Shown piece after piece: positions 9,184 through 19,770 of a DNA stretch of 64,000 bases. The stretch is from NCBI GenBank assembly GCA_004020645.1, contig SAQL01000004.1, positions 186,001-250,000 on the forward strand. Reading direction: 5' to 3'. Below the pieces are notes generated by a model that did not search any database, was not told where the DNA came from, and saw only the letters and a program-made list of their open reading frames with translations. Each line of letters begins with the position of its first letter. Within the stretch, counting starts at the first letter, position 1. The position numbers and the translations under genes were made by a program. The DNA is from Mesorhizobium sp. Its GTDB lineage: Bacteria > Pseudomonadota > Alphaproteobacteria > Rhizobiales > Rhizobiaceae.

Positions 9184-9584
9184 GCTTGCTCCAGTTCGAC
9201 CAGCGTGCCGAAGAAATCCTTGGGATGCAGGAACAGCACCGGCTTGCCATGCGCGCCGATCTTCGGGTCGGCGTCGCCAAGGACGCGGGCGCCGCTGGCT
9301 TTGAGGTGATCACGCGCGGCAAGAATGTCGTCGACCTCGTAGCACACATGATGCATGCCGCCCGAGGGGTTCTTCTCGAGGAATGCCGCGATCGGCGAAT
9401 CCTCGCCGAGCGGCTCCAGCAATTCGATCTTGGTGTTGCCGACATCGACGAACACCACCGTCACGCCATGCTCCGGCAGCGCCTGCGGCGCGCTCACCCG
9501 AGCGCCAAGCGTATCGCGATAGGCCGCTGTCGCCGCGGCCAGATCCGGCACGGCAAGCGCGACATGGTTCAGGCGTCCAAGCAT
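9180..9584 (-). CDS. mce: Methylmalonyl-CoA epimerase
   Basis: 134 residues of the vicinal-oxygen-chelate fold. It interconverts (S)- and (R)-methylmalonyl-CoA in propionate breakdown, feeding the B12-dependent mutase. Metal ligands are visible as His in LNHVALAV (H7), the GGMHHVCYEV segment and the C-terminal Glu of LVELEQA. Two beta-alpha-beta repeats give the normal length. It lies between rnj and DUF1467. Confidence 0.9.
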   Translation of the reverse strand: MLGRLNHVALAVPDLAAATAAYRDTLGARVSAPQALPEHGVTVVFVDVGNTKIELLEPLGEDSPIAAFLEKNPSGGMHHVCYEVDDILAARDHLKASGARVLGDADPKIGAHGKPVLFLHPKDFFGTLVELEQA

Positions 9585-9589
9585 AGGTT

Positions 9590-9680
9590 TTCCTTAGGGC
9601 AGTAAGGCAATAGCGCAGTTTAGGAGTAGGGAAAAACTACTTTCTCCCCCTACTGCCGCACTGCCCTACTCCCCTATTCC
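9590..9680. repeat. Short inverted/tandem repeat cluster between rnj and mce
   Basis: The 97-bp gap holds repeated words GGCAGTA, GGAGTAGGG and their complements (CTACTGCC, CCCTACTCC), able to form an imperfect hairpin. It resembles small rhizobial intergenic palindromes. No gene is present. Confidence 0.5.
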
Positions 9681-9681
9681 A

Positions 9682-11352
9682 TTACCTTGTGACGAATACT
9701 GTCACCAGCGGCTTCTTGCCCCAGGCTTCATTGGCGGCGCCGCGGACGGCGCGGCGCACTGCCTCTTGCACGAGGTCGAGATCTCTTCGGCGCTGACGGG
9801 GGATGGAGTCCACGGCGCCGATTGCCGCATCGATCATCAGGTCTTCCAGGCTCTCGCCGCGGGCGTCGGCCTCGGCGACGCCGATGGCGACCAGATCGGG
9901 ATCGCCGGCGAGCTCATACTTGTCGTCGAGCACGACATTGACCGCGACATGGCCGGCAAAGGACAGCTTGCGCCGGTCGCGAATGCCCATCGCCTGGTCG
10001 GTGCCGATCAGCCTGCCGTCCTTGTAGATGCGGCCGAACGGCACCTGGTCGATGATCGTCGCCGCACCGGGATAGAGCCGCAGCATGTCGCCGTCGCGGA
10101 CCTGCGCCACCTGGCCGATGCCGGACACCGACATCAGCGATCCCTGCGCCACCAGATGCGCCGCCTCGCCATGCACCGGCACGCCGATCTGCGGGCGCAC
10201 CCATTGATACATCTTGCGCAATTCGATGCGGCGCGGATGTCCGGAGACATGCACCAGCGCATCGCCGTCCTCGATGATCTTGATGCCGAGATCGATCAGC
10301 CGGTTCTTGATCTCGAGGATACCCTTCTCGTTGCCGGGAATGGTGCGCGAGGAAAACACCACCGTGTCGCCTGCTGTCAGCGACACCGATTTCATCTCCT
10401 CGCGCGACAGTTTTGCCAATGCCGCAAGCGGCTCGCCCTGGCTGCCGGTGCAGATGATGACGAGGTTTTCGCGCGGGATGAACCCAAAATCCTCCTCGGC
10501 GATGAATTCGGGCAGCCCGTCCATATAGCCGAGCTCGCCCGCAACATCGATGACGCGCTTCAGCGAGCGGCCGAGCACCAGGCACTGGCGGCCGGCGTCG
10601 CGTGCCGCCTTGGCAATGGAGACGATGCGCCCGACATTGGAGGAAAAAGTGGTGACCGCGACACGGCCCTTGGCGCTCTGGATGACGCCCTTGAGGCCCT
10701 CGCCCACCGCCACTTCCGACGGCGATTCCCCTTCCCGCAGCGCATTTGTGGAATCGCAAATCAGCGCCAGCACGCCGTTGTCGCCATAGGCGCGGAAGCG
10801 GGCCTCGTCGGTCATCGGCCCGATCGTCGGCGCCGGATCGATCTTCCAGTCGCCGGTGTGGATGACGGTGCCGGCCGGCGAGGTGATCGCCAGCGACATC
10901 GGTTCGGGGATCGAATGCGCGACCGGGATGGCCTCGATCTCGAACGGGCCGACGCTGAATGTTTCGCCGGCGCGGTAGATCGTCACCGGGATTTTCGGTG
11001 CACCTTGCTCGCCCTGCCGCTTGGCTTCCAGCAATCCGGCGCCGAACGGCGTCATCCAGACCGGCGCCTTGAGCTTCGGCCATGTGTCGAGCAGCGCGCC
11101 GTAATGGTCCTCATGCGCGTGCGTGATGACGATGCCGCGCAGGTTGGCGATGTTCTCCTCGATGAAGCGCGTGTCGGGCAGCACCAGGTCGACGCCGGGC
11201 AGGCTGGCATCGGGGAAGGTCACGCCGACATCGACGACGATCCATTCGCGCGCATTGGCCGGGCCGTAGCCATAAAGGGCGAAGTTCATGCCGATCTCGC
11301 CGACGCCTCCGAGCGGCACGAAGACGAGTTCGGCGTTTTCCGCTGTCGCCAT
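9682..11352 (-). CDS. rnj: Ribonuclease J
   Basis: 556 residues. RNase J is a metallo-beta-lactamase/beta-CASP nuclease with endonuclease and 5'-3' exonuclease activity in mRNA decay and rRNA maturation. The zinc motif HAHEDH is at 78-83, a further ligand region is IHTGDWKIDP, and the beta-CASP part has ICTGSQGEP and VSGHPRR. The C-terminal dimerisation domain is present, so the gene is full length. It lies between birA and mce on the same strand. Confidence 0.93.
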   Translation of the reverse strand: MATAENAELVFVPLGGVGEIGMNFALYGYGPANAREWIVVDVGVTFPDASLPGVDLVLPDTRFIEENIANLRGIVITHAHEDHYGALLDTWPKLKAPVWMTPFGAGLLEAKRQGEQGAPKIPVTIYRAGETFSVGPFEIEAIPVAHSIPEPMSLAITSPAGTVIHTGDWKIDPAPTIGPMTDEARFRAYGDNGVLALICDSTNALREGESPSEVAVGEGLKGVIQSAKGRVAVTTFSSNVGRIVSIAKAARDAGRQCLVLGRSLKRVIDVAGELGYMDGLPEFIAEEDFGFIPRENLVIICTGSQGEPLAALAKLSREEMKSVSLTAGDTVVFSSRTIPGNEKGILEIKNRLIDLGIKIIEDGDALVHVSGHPRRIELRKMYQWVRPQIGVPVHGEAAHLVAQGSLMSVSGIGQVAQVRDGDMLRLYPGAATIIDQVPFGRIYKDGRLIGTDQAMGIRDRRKLSFAGHVAVNVVLDDKYELAGDPDLVAIGVAEADARGESLEDLMIDAAIGAVDSIPRQRRRDLDLVQEAVRRAVRGAANEAWGKKPLVTVFVTR

Positions 11353-11416
11353 GATCTTTCCTTTCCTGGCCGGTCAAGCCAAGCCCTTCCAAACGGGGCC
11401 CGTCAAACCTGACCCG

Positions 11417-12238
11417 TCAAAACTGGGCCGACGCGACTGCACCGAAATGCACATCGCCGGCGGCGATCGTCAGAACCGAACCCTCATCGTCGCGGATCAC
11501 GAAACGGCAGTCCTCGTCAATGGTCTCGAACGTGCCGCGCACCACATTACCGTCAATTCTGACAGCAACCTGCCCGCCAAGCCCTGCCGCGCGCGCCAGC
11601 CAGCGCCGCCTGACGGCGGAAAGCCCGCGCCCATCATTCCACAGCCGCGCATTCTCGCTCCAGGCATCCGACAGCGCCAAAAACAACGTCTCGGCATCGC
11701 AAGCAGCGCCCAGCGCGCTGAGCGATGTCGCCGGATAAGGCAAATCTTTGGGATAAGCCACAACATTGACACCGATGCCCACAGCCACCGCGAAGCGATC
11801 GCCTTCGAGTATCGCCGATTCCAGCAGGATGCCGGCAAGCTTGGCGCCGGAGGCGAGCACATCGTTTGGCCATTTCAGCTCGAAACGGTTTCTTCCATCG
11901 CTGCCGCCGTCGAGGCCGATTGCGATCCGGCCCTTCGGCACGACGGCGTCGAGCGCATCGGCCAGCGCCAGGCCGGCGACGAAGCCGAGCGTCGCGGCCA
12001 GGCGAAGTTCGGCATTGGTGACCACCAGCAGCGTCGCCGCCAAATTGCCCTCGGGCGTCGCCCAGACCCGGCCTCGCCGGCCACGCCCGCTTTCCTGTTT
12101 TTTTGAAACGACCCAGAGCTTGCCCGGATCCCCCGCCCGCGCATGGTCCAGCGCCAGCGCATTGGTGGAGCCGACCGTGTCATGTGCCTCGAGCCGGAAC
12201 CCTTCCGAGGCCGCTGTTGGAGCCAGCCGAAATGCCAT
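11417..12238 (-). CDS. birA: Biotin--[acetyl-CoA-carboxylase] ligase
   Basis: About 273 residues. It activates biotin as biotinyl-AMP and attaches it to carboxylase carrier domains. The biotin/AMP loop GRGRRGRVW is at 51-59, and KWPNDV and LAGILLE follow. There is no N-terminal winged helix, so it is a ligase without repressor activity. The start chosen is ATG 12238, 4 bp after the nuoN stop; an upstream start at 12274 would overlap nuoN by 32 bp. It follows nuoN as in many Rhizobiales. Confidence 0.9.
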   Translation of the reverse strand: MAFRLAPTAASEGFRLEAHDTVGSTNALALDHARAGDPGKLWVVSKKQESGRGRRGRVWATPEGNLAATLLVVTNAELRLAATLGFVAGLALADALDAVVPKGRIAIGLDGGSDGRNRFELKWPNDVLASGAKLAGILLESAILEGDRFAVAVGIGVNVVAYPKDLPYPATSLSALGAACDAETLFLALSDAWSENARLWNDGRGLSAVRRRWLARAAGLGGQVAVRIDGNVVRGTFETIDEDCRFVIRDDEGSVLTIAAGDVHFGAVASAQF

Positions 12239-12242
12239 CCCG

Positions 12243-13679
12243 TCAGAAAAATGTCTTGGCGGCGGCTTCGGCATAGGTACCGATCGGCCCGCCGATCAGC
12301 ACGTAGAACAGCACGAAGGCGCCGCAGACGCCGAGCACGACGCGAAGCTCGGTCGCCATCGGCACGAAGCCGCCGACCGGTTCGTCAAACCACATGATCT
12401 TGATGATGCGCAGATAATAATAGGCGCCCACCACCGAGGCCAGCACGCCGATGATCGCCAGCGCGTAGAGGTTGGCGTTGATGGCGGCGAGGAACACGTA
12501 CCACTTCCCCCAGAAGCCGGCCAGCGGCGGGATGCCGGCCAGCGAGAACATCAGGATGGTGAGGATCGTCGCCATGATCGGATTGGTCGACGACAGGCCG
12601 GCGAGATCGCTGATCTGCTCGACATTGCCTTCCTTGCGCCGCATGGCGAGGATGAAGGCGAAGGTGCCGAGCGTCATCACCAGATAGATCAGCATGTAGA
12701 TAGCGACGCCGCGCACGCCGGCCTGGCTGTTGGCGGCGAGGCCGACCAGCGCGTAGCCCATATGGCCGATGGAGGAATAGGCCATCAGCCGCTTGATATT
12801 GGTCTGACCGATAGCCGCGAAGGCTCCGAGCACCATCGAGGCGATCGAGATGAAGACGATGATCTGCTGCCAGTCGGCGGCGATCGGCTTGAACGCGCCC
12901 ATGGTGACGCGCACGATCAGCGCCATCGCCGCCATCTTCGGCGCCGCGGCGAGGAAGGCCGTCACCGGCGTCGGCGCGCCTTCATAGACGTCGGGCGTCC
13001 ACATGTGGAACGGCACCGCCGATATCTTGAAGGCGAGGCCGGCCAGCACGAAGACCAGGCCGAAGACGAGGCCAAGCTGCCGCTCGCCGCCGCCCAGCGC
13101 CGTGGCGATTTCCTGGAACCCGGTGTTGCCGGTGTAGCCGTAGACGAGGCTGATGCCGTAAAGCAGCATGCCCGACGACAGCGCGCCGAGGACGAAATAT
13201 TTCAACCCCGCCTCGGTCGAACGCAGATTGTCCCGGTTGATCGCCGCCAGCACGTAGATCGCCAGCGACTGCAATTCGAGGCCGAGATAAAGCCCGATCA
13301 TGCCGTTGGCCGAGATCATCAGCATCATGCCGAGCGTGCACAGCAGGATCAGCACCGGATATTCGAACTTGTCGAAATGCTCTGCCTTGGCGAAGCGCAT
13401 CGACATGACCAGCGTCACCGCCGACCCGATCAGCGCCAGCACCTTCATGAAGCGGGCGAAGGGATCCTGGACGAAGGCTTCGCCGTAAGCGTTGCCCTGC
13501 GCGGTGGAAAAGATCATCCAGACGCCTGATATCACCAGGACGGCGACGGCAAGGCCGCTCACCGTGGTGGTTGTGTTGGCGCGCGAATAGGCGCCGAGCA
13601 TCAGCAGCGCCAGAGCGCCGATGGCGAGGATCAGCTCTGGTGTCGACAGCGACAGGCTGGAGAGAAGGTCCGGCGTCAT
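12243..13679 (-). CDS. nuoN: NADH-quinone oxidoreductase subunit N
   Basis: 478 residues; antiporter-like proton-pumping membrane subunit of complex I with about 14 helices. Key charged residues lie in helices typical of the family, for example the lysine in [26 protein letters not shown] 13679 was chosen over a TTG three codons earlier. The gene is 18 bp after nuoM. Confidence 0.94.
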   Translation of the reverse strand: MTPDLLSSLSLSTPELILAIGALALLMLGAYSRANTTTTVSGLAVAVLVISGVWMIFSTAQGNAYGEAFVQDPFARFMKVLALIGSAVTLVMSMRFAKAEHFDKFEYPVLILLCTLGMMLMISANGMIGLYLGLELQSLAIYVLAAINRDNLRSTEAGLKYFVLGALSSGMLLYGISLVYGYTGNTGFQEIATALGGGERQLGLVFGLVFVLAGLAFKISAVPFHMWTPDVYEGAPTPVTAFLAAAPKMAAMALIVRVTMGAFKPIAADWQQIIVFISIASMVLGAFAAIGQTNIKRLMAYSSIGHMGYALVGLAANSQAGVRGVAIYMLIYLVMTLGTFAFILAMRRKEGNVEQISDLAGLSSTNPIMATILTILMFSLAGIPPLAGFWGKWYVFLAAINANLYALAIIGVLASVVGAYYYLRIIKIMWFDEPVGGFVPMATELRVVLGVCGAFVLFYVLIGGPIGTYAEAAAKTFF

Positions 13680-13697
13680 GGTTCGCAAACCTCTCAG

Positions 13698-15194
13698 TCA
13701 GTTCGCCGCCGCGGTCTGCGCGGTGTCGATGGATGCGGTGACATTGGTGACGAGCGCCTTGACCGATTCGGCCGTCGCGTCGAAGACCGGCGCCGGGTAG
13801 ACGCCGAAGAAGATGACCAGCGCGGCCAGCGGATAGATGATCACCTTCTCGCGCGTCGACAGGTCGAGCAGGCCTTTCAGGCTGTCCTTGGTCAGCGCGC
13901 CGAAGATCACCCGGCGATAGAGCCAGAGCGCATAGGCCGCCGACAGGATGACGCCGGTGGCGGCGAAGAACGCCACCCAGGTGTTGACCCGGAACACGCC
14001 GAGCATGGTCAGGAACTCGCCGACGAAGCCGCTGGTGCCGGGCAGGCCGACATTGGCCATGGTGAAGATCATGAACACGGTGGCGTATTTCGGCATGTTG
14101 TTGACCAGCCCGCCATAGGCGTCGATGTCGCGCGTGTGCATGCGGTCGTAGATGACGCCGACGCAGAGGAACAGCGCACCGGAGACGAGGCCGTGCGACA
14201 GCATCTGGAAGATCGCCCCCTGGACGCCTTCCTGGTTCATCGCGAAGATGCCCATGGTGACGAAGCCCATATGGGCGACCGACGAATAGGCGATCAGCTT
14301 TTTCATGTCCTCCTGCATCAGCGCCACCAGCGAGGTGTAGATGATAGCGACGACGGACAGCGCGAAGACCAGCGGCGCGAACATCTCCGAGGCGATCGGA
14401 AACATCGGCAGCGAGAAGCGCAGGAAGCCGTATCCGCCCATCTTGAGCAGGATGGCGGCCAGGATCACCGAACCGGCCGTCGGCGCCTCGACATGGGCGT
14501 CCGGCAGCCAAGTGTGCACCGGCCACATCGGCAGTTTCACGGCAAAGGAGGCAAAGAAGGCGAGCCATAGCCAGGTCTGCATGGTGGCCGGGAAGTTGTG
14601 CGTCAGGAGCGTCGGAATGTCGGTGGTGCCGGACTGGAAGAACATCGCCATGATGGCGAGCAGCATCAGCACCGAGCCGGCCAGTGTGTAGAGGAAGAAC
14701 TTGAACGAGGCGTAGACGCGCCGCTTGCCACCCCACACGCCGATGATGATGAACATCGGGATCAGCCCGGCTTCGAAGAAGACGTAGAACAAAACGATGT
14801 CGAGTGCGCAGAACACGCCGATCATCAGCGTCTCCAGCAAGAGGAAGGCGATCATGTAGGCCTTGACGCGCGTCTCGATCGATTCCCACGAAGCCAGGAT
14901 GCAGAGTGGCATCAGGAAGGTGGTCAGGATGACGAACAGCATGGAGATGCCGTCGACGCCCATATGGTAGGAGATGCCGGAATCGAGCCAGGCAAACTTC
15001 TCGACGAACTGGAAGCCAGGCTCCGAATTGTCGAAGCCGGTCCAGATGAACAGCGAGATGATGAAGGTGATACCAGTCGTCCACAACGCGATGGCGCGGA
15101 TGTTGCGGCGCGCATTCTCGCTGTCGTCACGCACAAACAGGATGAGCAGCACACCAACCAGCGGCAGGAAGGTGACCAGCGAGAGGATCTTCAT
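13698..15194 (-). CDS. nuoM: NADH-quinone oxidoreductase subunit M
   Basis: 498 residues; second antiporter-like proton pump of complex I. The family core [19 protein letters not shown] and the following [14 protein letters not shown] are present. The ATG at 15194 overlaps the nuoL stop (ATGA), so translation is coupled. Confidence 0.95.
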   Translation of the reverse strand: MKILSLVTFLPLVGVLLILFVRDDSENARRNIRAIALWTTGITFIISLFIWTGFDNSEPGFQFVEKFAWLDSGISYHMGVDGISMLFVILTTFLMPLCILASWESIETRVKAYMIAFLLLETLMIGVFCALDIVLFYVFFEAGLIPMFIIIGVWGGKRRVYASFKFFLYTLAGSVLMLLAIMAMFFQSGTTDIPTLLTHNFPATMQTWLWLAFFASFAVKLPMWPVHTWLPDAHVEAPTAGSVILAAILLKMGGYGFLRFSLPMFPIASEMFAPLVFALSVVAIIYTSLVALMQEDMKKLIAYSSVAHMGFVTMGIFAMNQEGVQGAIFQMLSHGLVSGALFLCVGVIYDRMHTRDIDAYGGLVNNMPKYATVFMIFTMANVGLPGTSGFVGEFLTMLGVFRVNTWVAFFAATGVILSAAYALWLYRRVIFGALTKDSLKGLLDLSTREKVIIYPLAALVIFFGVYPAPVFDATAESVKALVTNVTASIDTAQTAAAN

Positions 15195-17167
15195 CAGAGC
15201 ATCATCCAGGTGACGAATGCGGCAACGCCGATCAGCATGGCGAAGGCATAGTGATAGAGGTAGCCGGTCTGCAGCTTGACGACGCGGTTGGTGACGTCGA
15301 CGACGCGCGCCGAAACGCCGTCCGGACCGAGCCCGTCGATGATGGTGCCGTCGCCGGTCTTCCACAGGAAGTGGCCGAGGCGTTTTGCCGGCCGCACGAA
15401 CAGGAGGTCGTAGAGTTCGTCGAAATACCACTTGTTGAGGAGGAAGGCGTAGAGCCCACGATGCTGCGCCGCCAAATTCTTCGGCATTTCCGGCGCGCGG
15501 ATGTAGAATTGCCAGGCAATCGCAAAGCCGATCAGCATGGCGATGAACGGCGCCAGCTTCACCCATAACGGCACTTCGTGGATGTCGTGCAGGATATGGT
15601 TTTCCGGCAGCGTGAACAGCGACACCTTCCAGAACTCGGCATAGCCCTCGCCGATGAAGGCGCCATGGAAGATCACGCCGGCGAACAGCGAGCCCGCCGC
15701 CAGGATCAACAGCGGCACCAGCATGACCGGCGGCGATTCATGGACATGGTGCATGACCTCGTGGCTCGCCCGCGGCTGGCCGTGGAAGGTCATGAAGATC
15801 AGCCGCCAGGAATAGAAACTGGTGAAGCAGGCGGCGACGACCAGCAGCACGAAGGCAAGGCCGGCGACCGGATTATGCGCGGCAAAGGCGCTTTCGATGA
15901 TCGCATCCTTGGAGAAGAAGCCGGCGGTGCCGATCACCGTCACCGGGATACCGACGCCAGTCAGCGAAAGCGTACCGATCACCATCATCCAGTAGGTCTT
16001 CGGAATGAGCGTTCTGAGGCCACCCATCTTGCGCATGTCCTGTTCGTCGGAGACGGCGTGGATCACCGAGCCCGAGCCGAGGAACAGCAGCGCCTTGAAG
16101 AAGGCGTGCGTGAACAGATGGAAGATCGCCGCGCCATAGGCACCGACGCCGAGCGCCACGAACATGTAGCCGAGCTGCGAGCAGGTCGAATAGGCGATGA
16201 CGCGCTTGATGTCGTTCTGAACGAGGCCGACGGTCGCCGCGAAGAAGGCGGTGAAGGCGCCGATGAAGGTGACCACGATCAGCGCCGAATGCGACAGTTC
16301 GAACAGCGGCGACAGCCGTGCCAGCATGAACACGCCGGCCGTCACCATGGTGGCGGCATGGATGAGCGCCGAGACTGGCGTCGGGCCTTCCATGGCGTCC
16401 GGCAGCCAGGTGTGCAGCGGCACCTGGGCCGACTTGCCCATGGCGCCCATGAACAGCAAGAGGCAGACGACGGTCATCGCCGCCTGCTTGTCGAGCGCAT
16501 AGCCGAGGAAGGTCAATACGGCTGCACCCTCGGGGGCGCCTTCGGCCGGGATGAACGTCGCCGCGTTGGCGAAGATGGTGCCGAGATTGACCGAGCCGAA
16601 CAGCACGAACACGCCGAAGATGCCGAGTGCGAAACCGAAATCGCCGACGCGGTTGACGATGAAGGCCTTGATTGCGGCGGCATTGGCCGACGGCTTCTTG
16701 TACCAGAAGCCGATCAGAAGGTAGGAGGCGAGACCGACGCCTTCCCAGCCAAAGAACATCTGCACGAGGTTGTCGGCCGTCACCAGCATCAGCATGGCAA
16801 AGGTGAACAGCGACAGATAGGCGAAGAAGCGCGGCCGGTTCGGGTCGTGGTGCATGTAACCGATCGAGTAGATGTGGACCAGCGCCGAGACCGTGTTGAC
16901 GACCACCAGCATCACCACCGTCAGCGTATCGATGCGCAGCGCCCAGGCGGCCTCTAACCCGCCCGACTGGATCCAGCGCAGCACCGGTACGGTGAATACC
17001 TCGCCCTCGCCGAAGCCGACCGAGAAGAAGGCGACCCACGACAGCACGGCTGATATCACCAGCAAGCCGGAGGTGAGGTATTCGGACGCCTTGGCGCCAA
17101 GCGACGTGCCGAACAGGCCGACGATCAGGAAGCCGAGCAGAGGAAGGAAGACGATGGCCTGATACAT
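15194..17167 (-). CDS. nuoL: NADH-quinone oxidoreductase subunit L
   Basis: 657 residues; the distal proton pump of complex I with 16 expected helices and the long lateral helix at the C-terminus. [20 protein letters not shown] marks the antiporter core. ATG 17167 (MYQAIVFLP) was chosen; a TTG at 17182 would overlap nuoK. Confidence 0.95.
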   Translation of the reverse strand: MYQAIVFLPLLGFLIVGLFGTSLGAKASEYLTSGLLVISAVLSWVAFFSVGFGEGEVFTVPVLRWIQSGGLEAAWALRIDTLTVVMLVVVNTVSALVHIYSIGYMHHDPNRPRFFAYLSLFTFAMLMLVTADNLVQMFFGWEGVGLASYLLIGFWYKKPSANAAAIKAFIVNRVGDFGFALGIFGVFVLFGSVNLGTIFANAATFIPAEGAPEGAAVLTFLGYALDKQAAMTVVCLLLFMGAMGKSAQVPLHTWLPDAMEGPTPVSALIHAATMVTAGVFMLARLSPLFELSHSALIVVTFIGAFTAFFAATVGLVQNDIKRVIAYSTCSQLGYMFVALGVGAYGAAIFHLFTHAFFKALLFLGSGSVIHAVSDEQDMRKMGGLRTLIPKTYWMMVIGTLSLTGVGIPVTVIGTAGFFSKDAIIESAFAAHNPVAGLAFVLLVVAACFTSFYSWRLIFMTFHGQPRASHEVMHHVHESPPVMLVPLLILAAGSLFAGVIFHGAFIGEGYAEFWKVSLFTLPENHILHDIHEVPLWVKLAPFIAMLIGFAIAWQFYIRAPEMPKNLAAQHRGLYAFLLNKWYFDELYDLLFVRPAKRLGHFLWKTGDGTIIDGLGPDGVSARVVDVTNRVVKLQTGYLYHYAFAMLIGVAAFVTWMML

Positions 17168-17178
17168 AGTGGTTTCCG

Positions 17179-17487
17179 TCAACCCTTCATCATGTTCACG
17201 TCTTCGACCGCGATCGAACCGCGGTTGCGGAAGAAGACGACGAGAATGGCGAGGCCGATCGCCGCTTCAGCCGCTGCGACCGTCAGCACGAACATCGCAA
17301 ACACCTGTCCGACGAGATCACCGAGTGCTGCCGAGAAAGCGACGAAATTGATGTTGACCGCGAGCAGGATCAGCTCGATCGACATCAGGATGACGATGAT
17401 GTTCCTGCGGTTGAGAAAAATGCCGAACACGCCGAGCGTGAACAGGATCGCCGATACGGTCAGATAGTGTGCGATGCCGACGACCAT
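17179..17487 (-). CDS. nuoK: NADH-quinone oxidoreductase subunit K
   Basis: 102 residues, three membrane helices, with the conserved buried glutamates in [12 protein letters not shown] and [11 protein letters not shown] that line the proton path. Spaced 1 bp from nuoJ and 11 bp from nuoL. Confidence 0.95.
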   Translation of the reverse strand: MVVGIAHYLTVSAILFTLGVFGIFLNRRNIIVILMSIELILLAVNINFVAFSAALGDLVGQVFAMFVLTVAAAEAAIGLAILVVFFRNRGSIAVEDVNMMKG

Positions 17488-17488
17488 C

Positions 17489-18109
17489 TCAGATTCCTTC
17501 GCCCGTCTTGACCTTGCGGATTTCCATTCCCGTTGCCGGCGTGCGGCCGACCTGGGCGGCGATTGACTGCCGCTTGATGCCCGGCTTGTGGCGCAGCGTC
17601 AGCACGATGGCGCCGATCATGGCGACCAGCAGCACAAGGCCCGCAATCTGGAAATAGTAGAGGTAGTCGGTATAGAGGATGTCGCCGAGCGCTGCCGTGT
17701 TCGAGCGCGCGGCAAGGTCCGGAATGGGTTTTGCAACCGTCGCAGCCAGTTGCGGCGCGAACGTATAGCCGCCGAGCACGACGATCAGCTCAGCCGCCAG
17801 GATCAGCCCGACCAGCGCGCCGATCGGCGCATATTGCAGGGCGCCTTCCTTCATTTCGGCGAAATCGACGTCGAGCATCATGACGACGAACAGGAACAGC
17901 ACCATGACCGCGCCGACATAGACGACAAGCAGGATCATCGCCAGGAACTCGGCGCCGGTCAGCATGAACAGGCCCGCGGCATTGAAGAAGGTCAGGATCA
18001 GGAACAGCACCGAATGCACGGGATTGCGCGCCGATATGACCATGAACGCCGACGCCACCGCGACAAAGGCGAAGAGGTAGAAAAAGGCCGCCTCTAGTCC
18101 ATTCAGCAT
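17489..18109 (-). CDS. nuoJ: NADH-quinone oxidoreductase subunit J
   Basis: 206 residues, five membrane helices. The conserved stretch [19 protein letters not shown] contains the helix that undergoes pi-bulge rotation in complex I. ATG 18109. A 124-bp gap separates it from nuoI, the longest gap in this half of the operon. Confidence 0.94.
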   Translation of the reverse strand: MLNGLEAAFFYLFAFVAVASAFMVISARNPVHSVLFLILTFFNAAGLFMLTGAEFLAMILLVVYVGAVMVLFLFVVMMLDVDFAEMKEGALQYAPIGALVGLILAAELIVVLGGYTFAPQLAATVAKPIPDLAARSNTAALGDILYTDYLYYFQIAGLVLLVAMIGAIVLTLRHKPGIKRQSIAAQVGRTPATGMEIRKVKTGEGI

Positions 18110-18200
18110 GGGTTCCCCCGGGGTTCCTGTCGGACCGGCTTTCGCACTGTCCGTTGTGTGCTTCGTTCCGCCTCCGGTGCCGAAGCCGCGTGTTCCTTAA

Positions 18201-18219
18201 ACGAGGCCCTTCGCCTCGT
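18201..18219. other. Hairpin in the nuoI-nuoJ gap
   Basis: ACGAGGC/GCCTCGT with a 5-nt loop sits 15 bp after the nuoI stop within the operon. It has no U-run and may act as a processing or stability element. Confidence 0.5.
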
Positions 18220-18233
18220 CCATGCGTCAAATG

Positions 18234-18725
18234 TCAGCGGTACGGCGCATCCAGCGAGATGTTGCGCGCCAATTCGCGCTCCCAGCGGTCGCCATTCGCC
18301 AGCAGCTTGTCCTTGTCGTAATAAAGTTCCTCGCGCGTCTCGGTCGCGAATTCGAAATTCGGCCCCTCGACGATGGCGTCGACCGGGCAGGCCTCCTGGC
18401 AGAAGCCGCAATAGATGCACTTCACCATATCGATATCGTAGCGCACCGTGCGGCGCGTGCCGTCGTTGCGGCGCGGGCCGGCCTCGATGGTGATGGCCTG
18501 CGCCGGGCAGATCGCCTCGCACAATTTGCAGGCGATGCAGCGTTCCTCGCCGTTCGGATAGCGGCGCAGCGCATGCTCGCCGCGGAAGCGCGGGCTGGTC
18601 GGGCCCTTCTCGTGCGGATAGTTGATCGTCTCCTTCGGCGCGAAGAACTGGCGCATCGACAGGAAGAAAGCGCTGACGAAGTCCTGCAGGAGCAGCGATT
18701 TTGCGGCTTGGGCTAGAGCAGACAT
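18234..18725 (-). CDS. nuoI: NADH-quinone oxidoreductase subunit I
   Basis: 163 residues; carries clusters N6a and N6b linking the NADH arm to N2. Two ferredoxin motifs are clear: [12 protein letters not shown] and [12 protein letters not shown]. An amphipathic N-terminus anchors it to the membrane face. The start ATG overlaps the nuoH stop (ATGA). Confidence 0.96.
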   Translation of the reverse strand: MSALAQAAKSLLLQDFVSAFFLSMRQFFAPKETINYPHEKGPTSPRFRGEHALRRYPNGEERCIACKLCEAICPAQAITIEAGPRRNDGTRRTVRYDIDMVKCIYCGFCQEACPVDAIVEGPNFEFATETREELYYDKDKLLANGDRWERELARNISLDAPYR

Positions 18726-19768
18726 CACGCAAACCCCGTGATCTTGAGGAACGCGGCGACAATCACCACCATCGCCAGCGAGATCGGCAGGAAGACCTTC
18801 CAGCCGAGCCGCATCAGCTGGTCGTAGCGGTAGCGCGGCACGAAGGCCTTCACCATGGAGATCATGAAGAACACCAGGCAGACCTTGAGCACGAACCAGA
18901 TCAGGCCCGGCACCCAGGTGAAGGGAGCGAAGTCGAAGGGCGGCAGCCAGCCGCCGAGGAACAGGATGGTGGCCAGCGCGCACATCAGCACGATGGCGAC
19001 ATATTCGCCGAGGAAGAACAGCAGGAACGGCGTCGACGAATACTCGACCATATGGCCGGCGACGAGTTCCGATTCGGCTTCCACAAGGTCGAAAGGCGGG
19101 CGGTTCGTCTCGGCCAGCGCCGAGATGAAGAAGATGACGAACATCGGGAACAGCGACAGCCAATGCCAGTCGAGGAAGGTGTTGGGCAGGCCAACCCTTG
19201 TGCCCAGCCCGTCCTGCTGCGACAGCACGATGTCGGACAGGTTGAGCGACCCGACGCAAAGCAGCACGGTAACGATGACGAAACCGATCGAGACTTCGTA
19301 GGACACCATTTGCGCCGCCGAGCGCAGCGCGCCGAGGAACGGATATTTCGAGTTGGACGCCCAGCCGCCCATGATCACGCCATAGACCTCGAGCGAGGAG
19401 ATGGCGAAGACGTAGAGGATGCCGACATTGACGTTGGCGATCGCCCAGCCCTCATTGACCGGGATCACCGCCCAGGCCGAGATCGCCAGCACCGCCGAAA
19501 CCAGCGGCGCCAGCAGAAAAACGCCCTTATTGGCGCCGGACGGAATCACCGGCTCCTTGAATACGAACTTCAAAAGATCGGCGAAAGCCTGCAGCGTGCC
19601 CCATGGGCCGACCACATTGGGGCCGCGGCGCAGCTGCACCGCCGCCCAGATCTTGCGATCCGCATACAGGATGTAGGCGACGAAGATCAACAGCACGACG
19701 ATCAGCACGACCGACTTCAACAGGATGATCAGCGCCGGCAGCACGTAAAAGGAGACGAAGGTGTCCAT
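18725..19768 (-). CDS. nuoH: NADH-quinone oxidoreductase subunit H
   Basis: 347 residues, eight membrane helices; forms the quinone chamber with NuoB and NuoD. Conserved regions are [17 protein letters not shown] (quinone-site arginines) and the loop [20 protein letters not shown] with its acidic residues. Starts 2 bp after nuoG. Confidence 0.96.
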   Translation of the reverse strand: MDTFVSFYVLPALIILLKSVVLIVVLLIFVAYILYADRKIWAAVQLRRGPNVVGPWGTLQAFADLLKFVFKEPVIPSGANKGVFLLAPLVSAVLAISAWAVIPVNEGWAIANVNVGILYVFAISSLEVYGVIMGGWASNSKYPFLGALRSAAQMVSYEVSIGFVIVTVLLCVGSLNLSDIVLSQQDGLGTRVGLPNTFLDWHWLSLFPMFVIFFISALAETNRPPFDLVEAESELVAGHMVEYSSTPFLLFFLGEYVAIVLMCALATILFLGGWLPPFDFAPFTWVPGLIWFVLKVCLVFFMISMVKAFVPRYRYDQLMRLGWKVFLPISLAMVVIVAAFLKITGFA

Positions 19769-19770
19769 GC

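Noticed and set aside
9766..11412. Long plus-strand open frame opposite RNase J
   Set aside because: It mirrors the rnj gene in a high-GC genome, has no recognisable domain, and rnj has full motifs. The same applies to long frames opposite dapA-like (2332-3168), proS, nuoL (15578-16957) and cobB (42639-44162).
12982..15084. 700-codon minus-strand frame across nuoN and nuoM
   Set aside because: It is an out-of-frame shadow of the two genuine subunits, with Arg/His/Asp-rich low-complexity composition.
18110..18233. Possible small gene in the nuoI-nuoJ gap
   Set aside because: No frame with a start and ribosome site; only a short hairpin is present.
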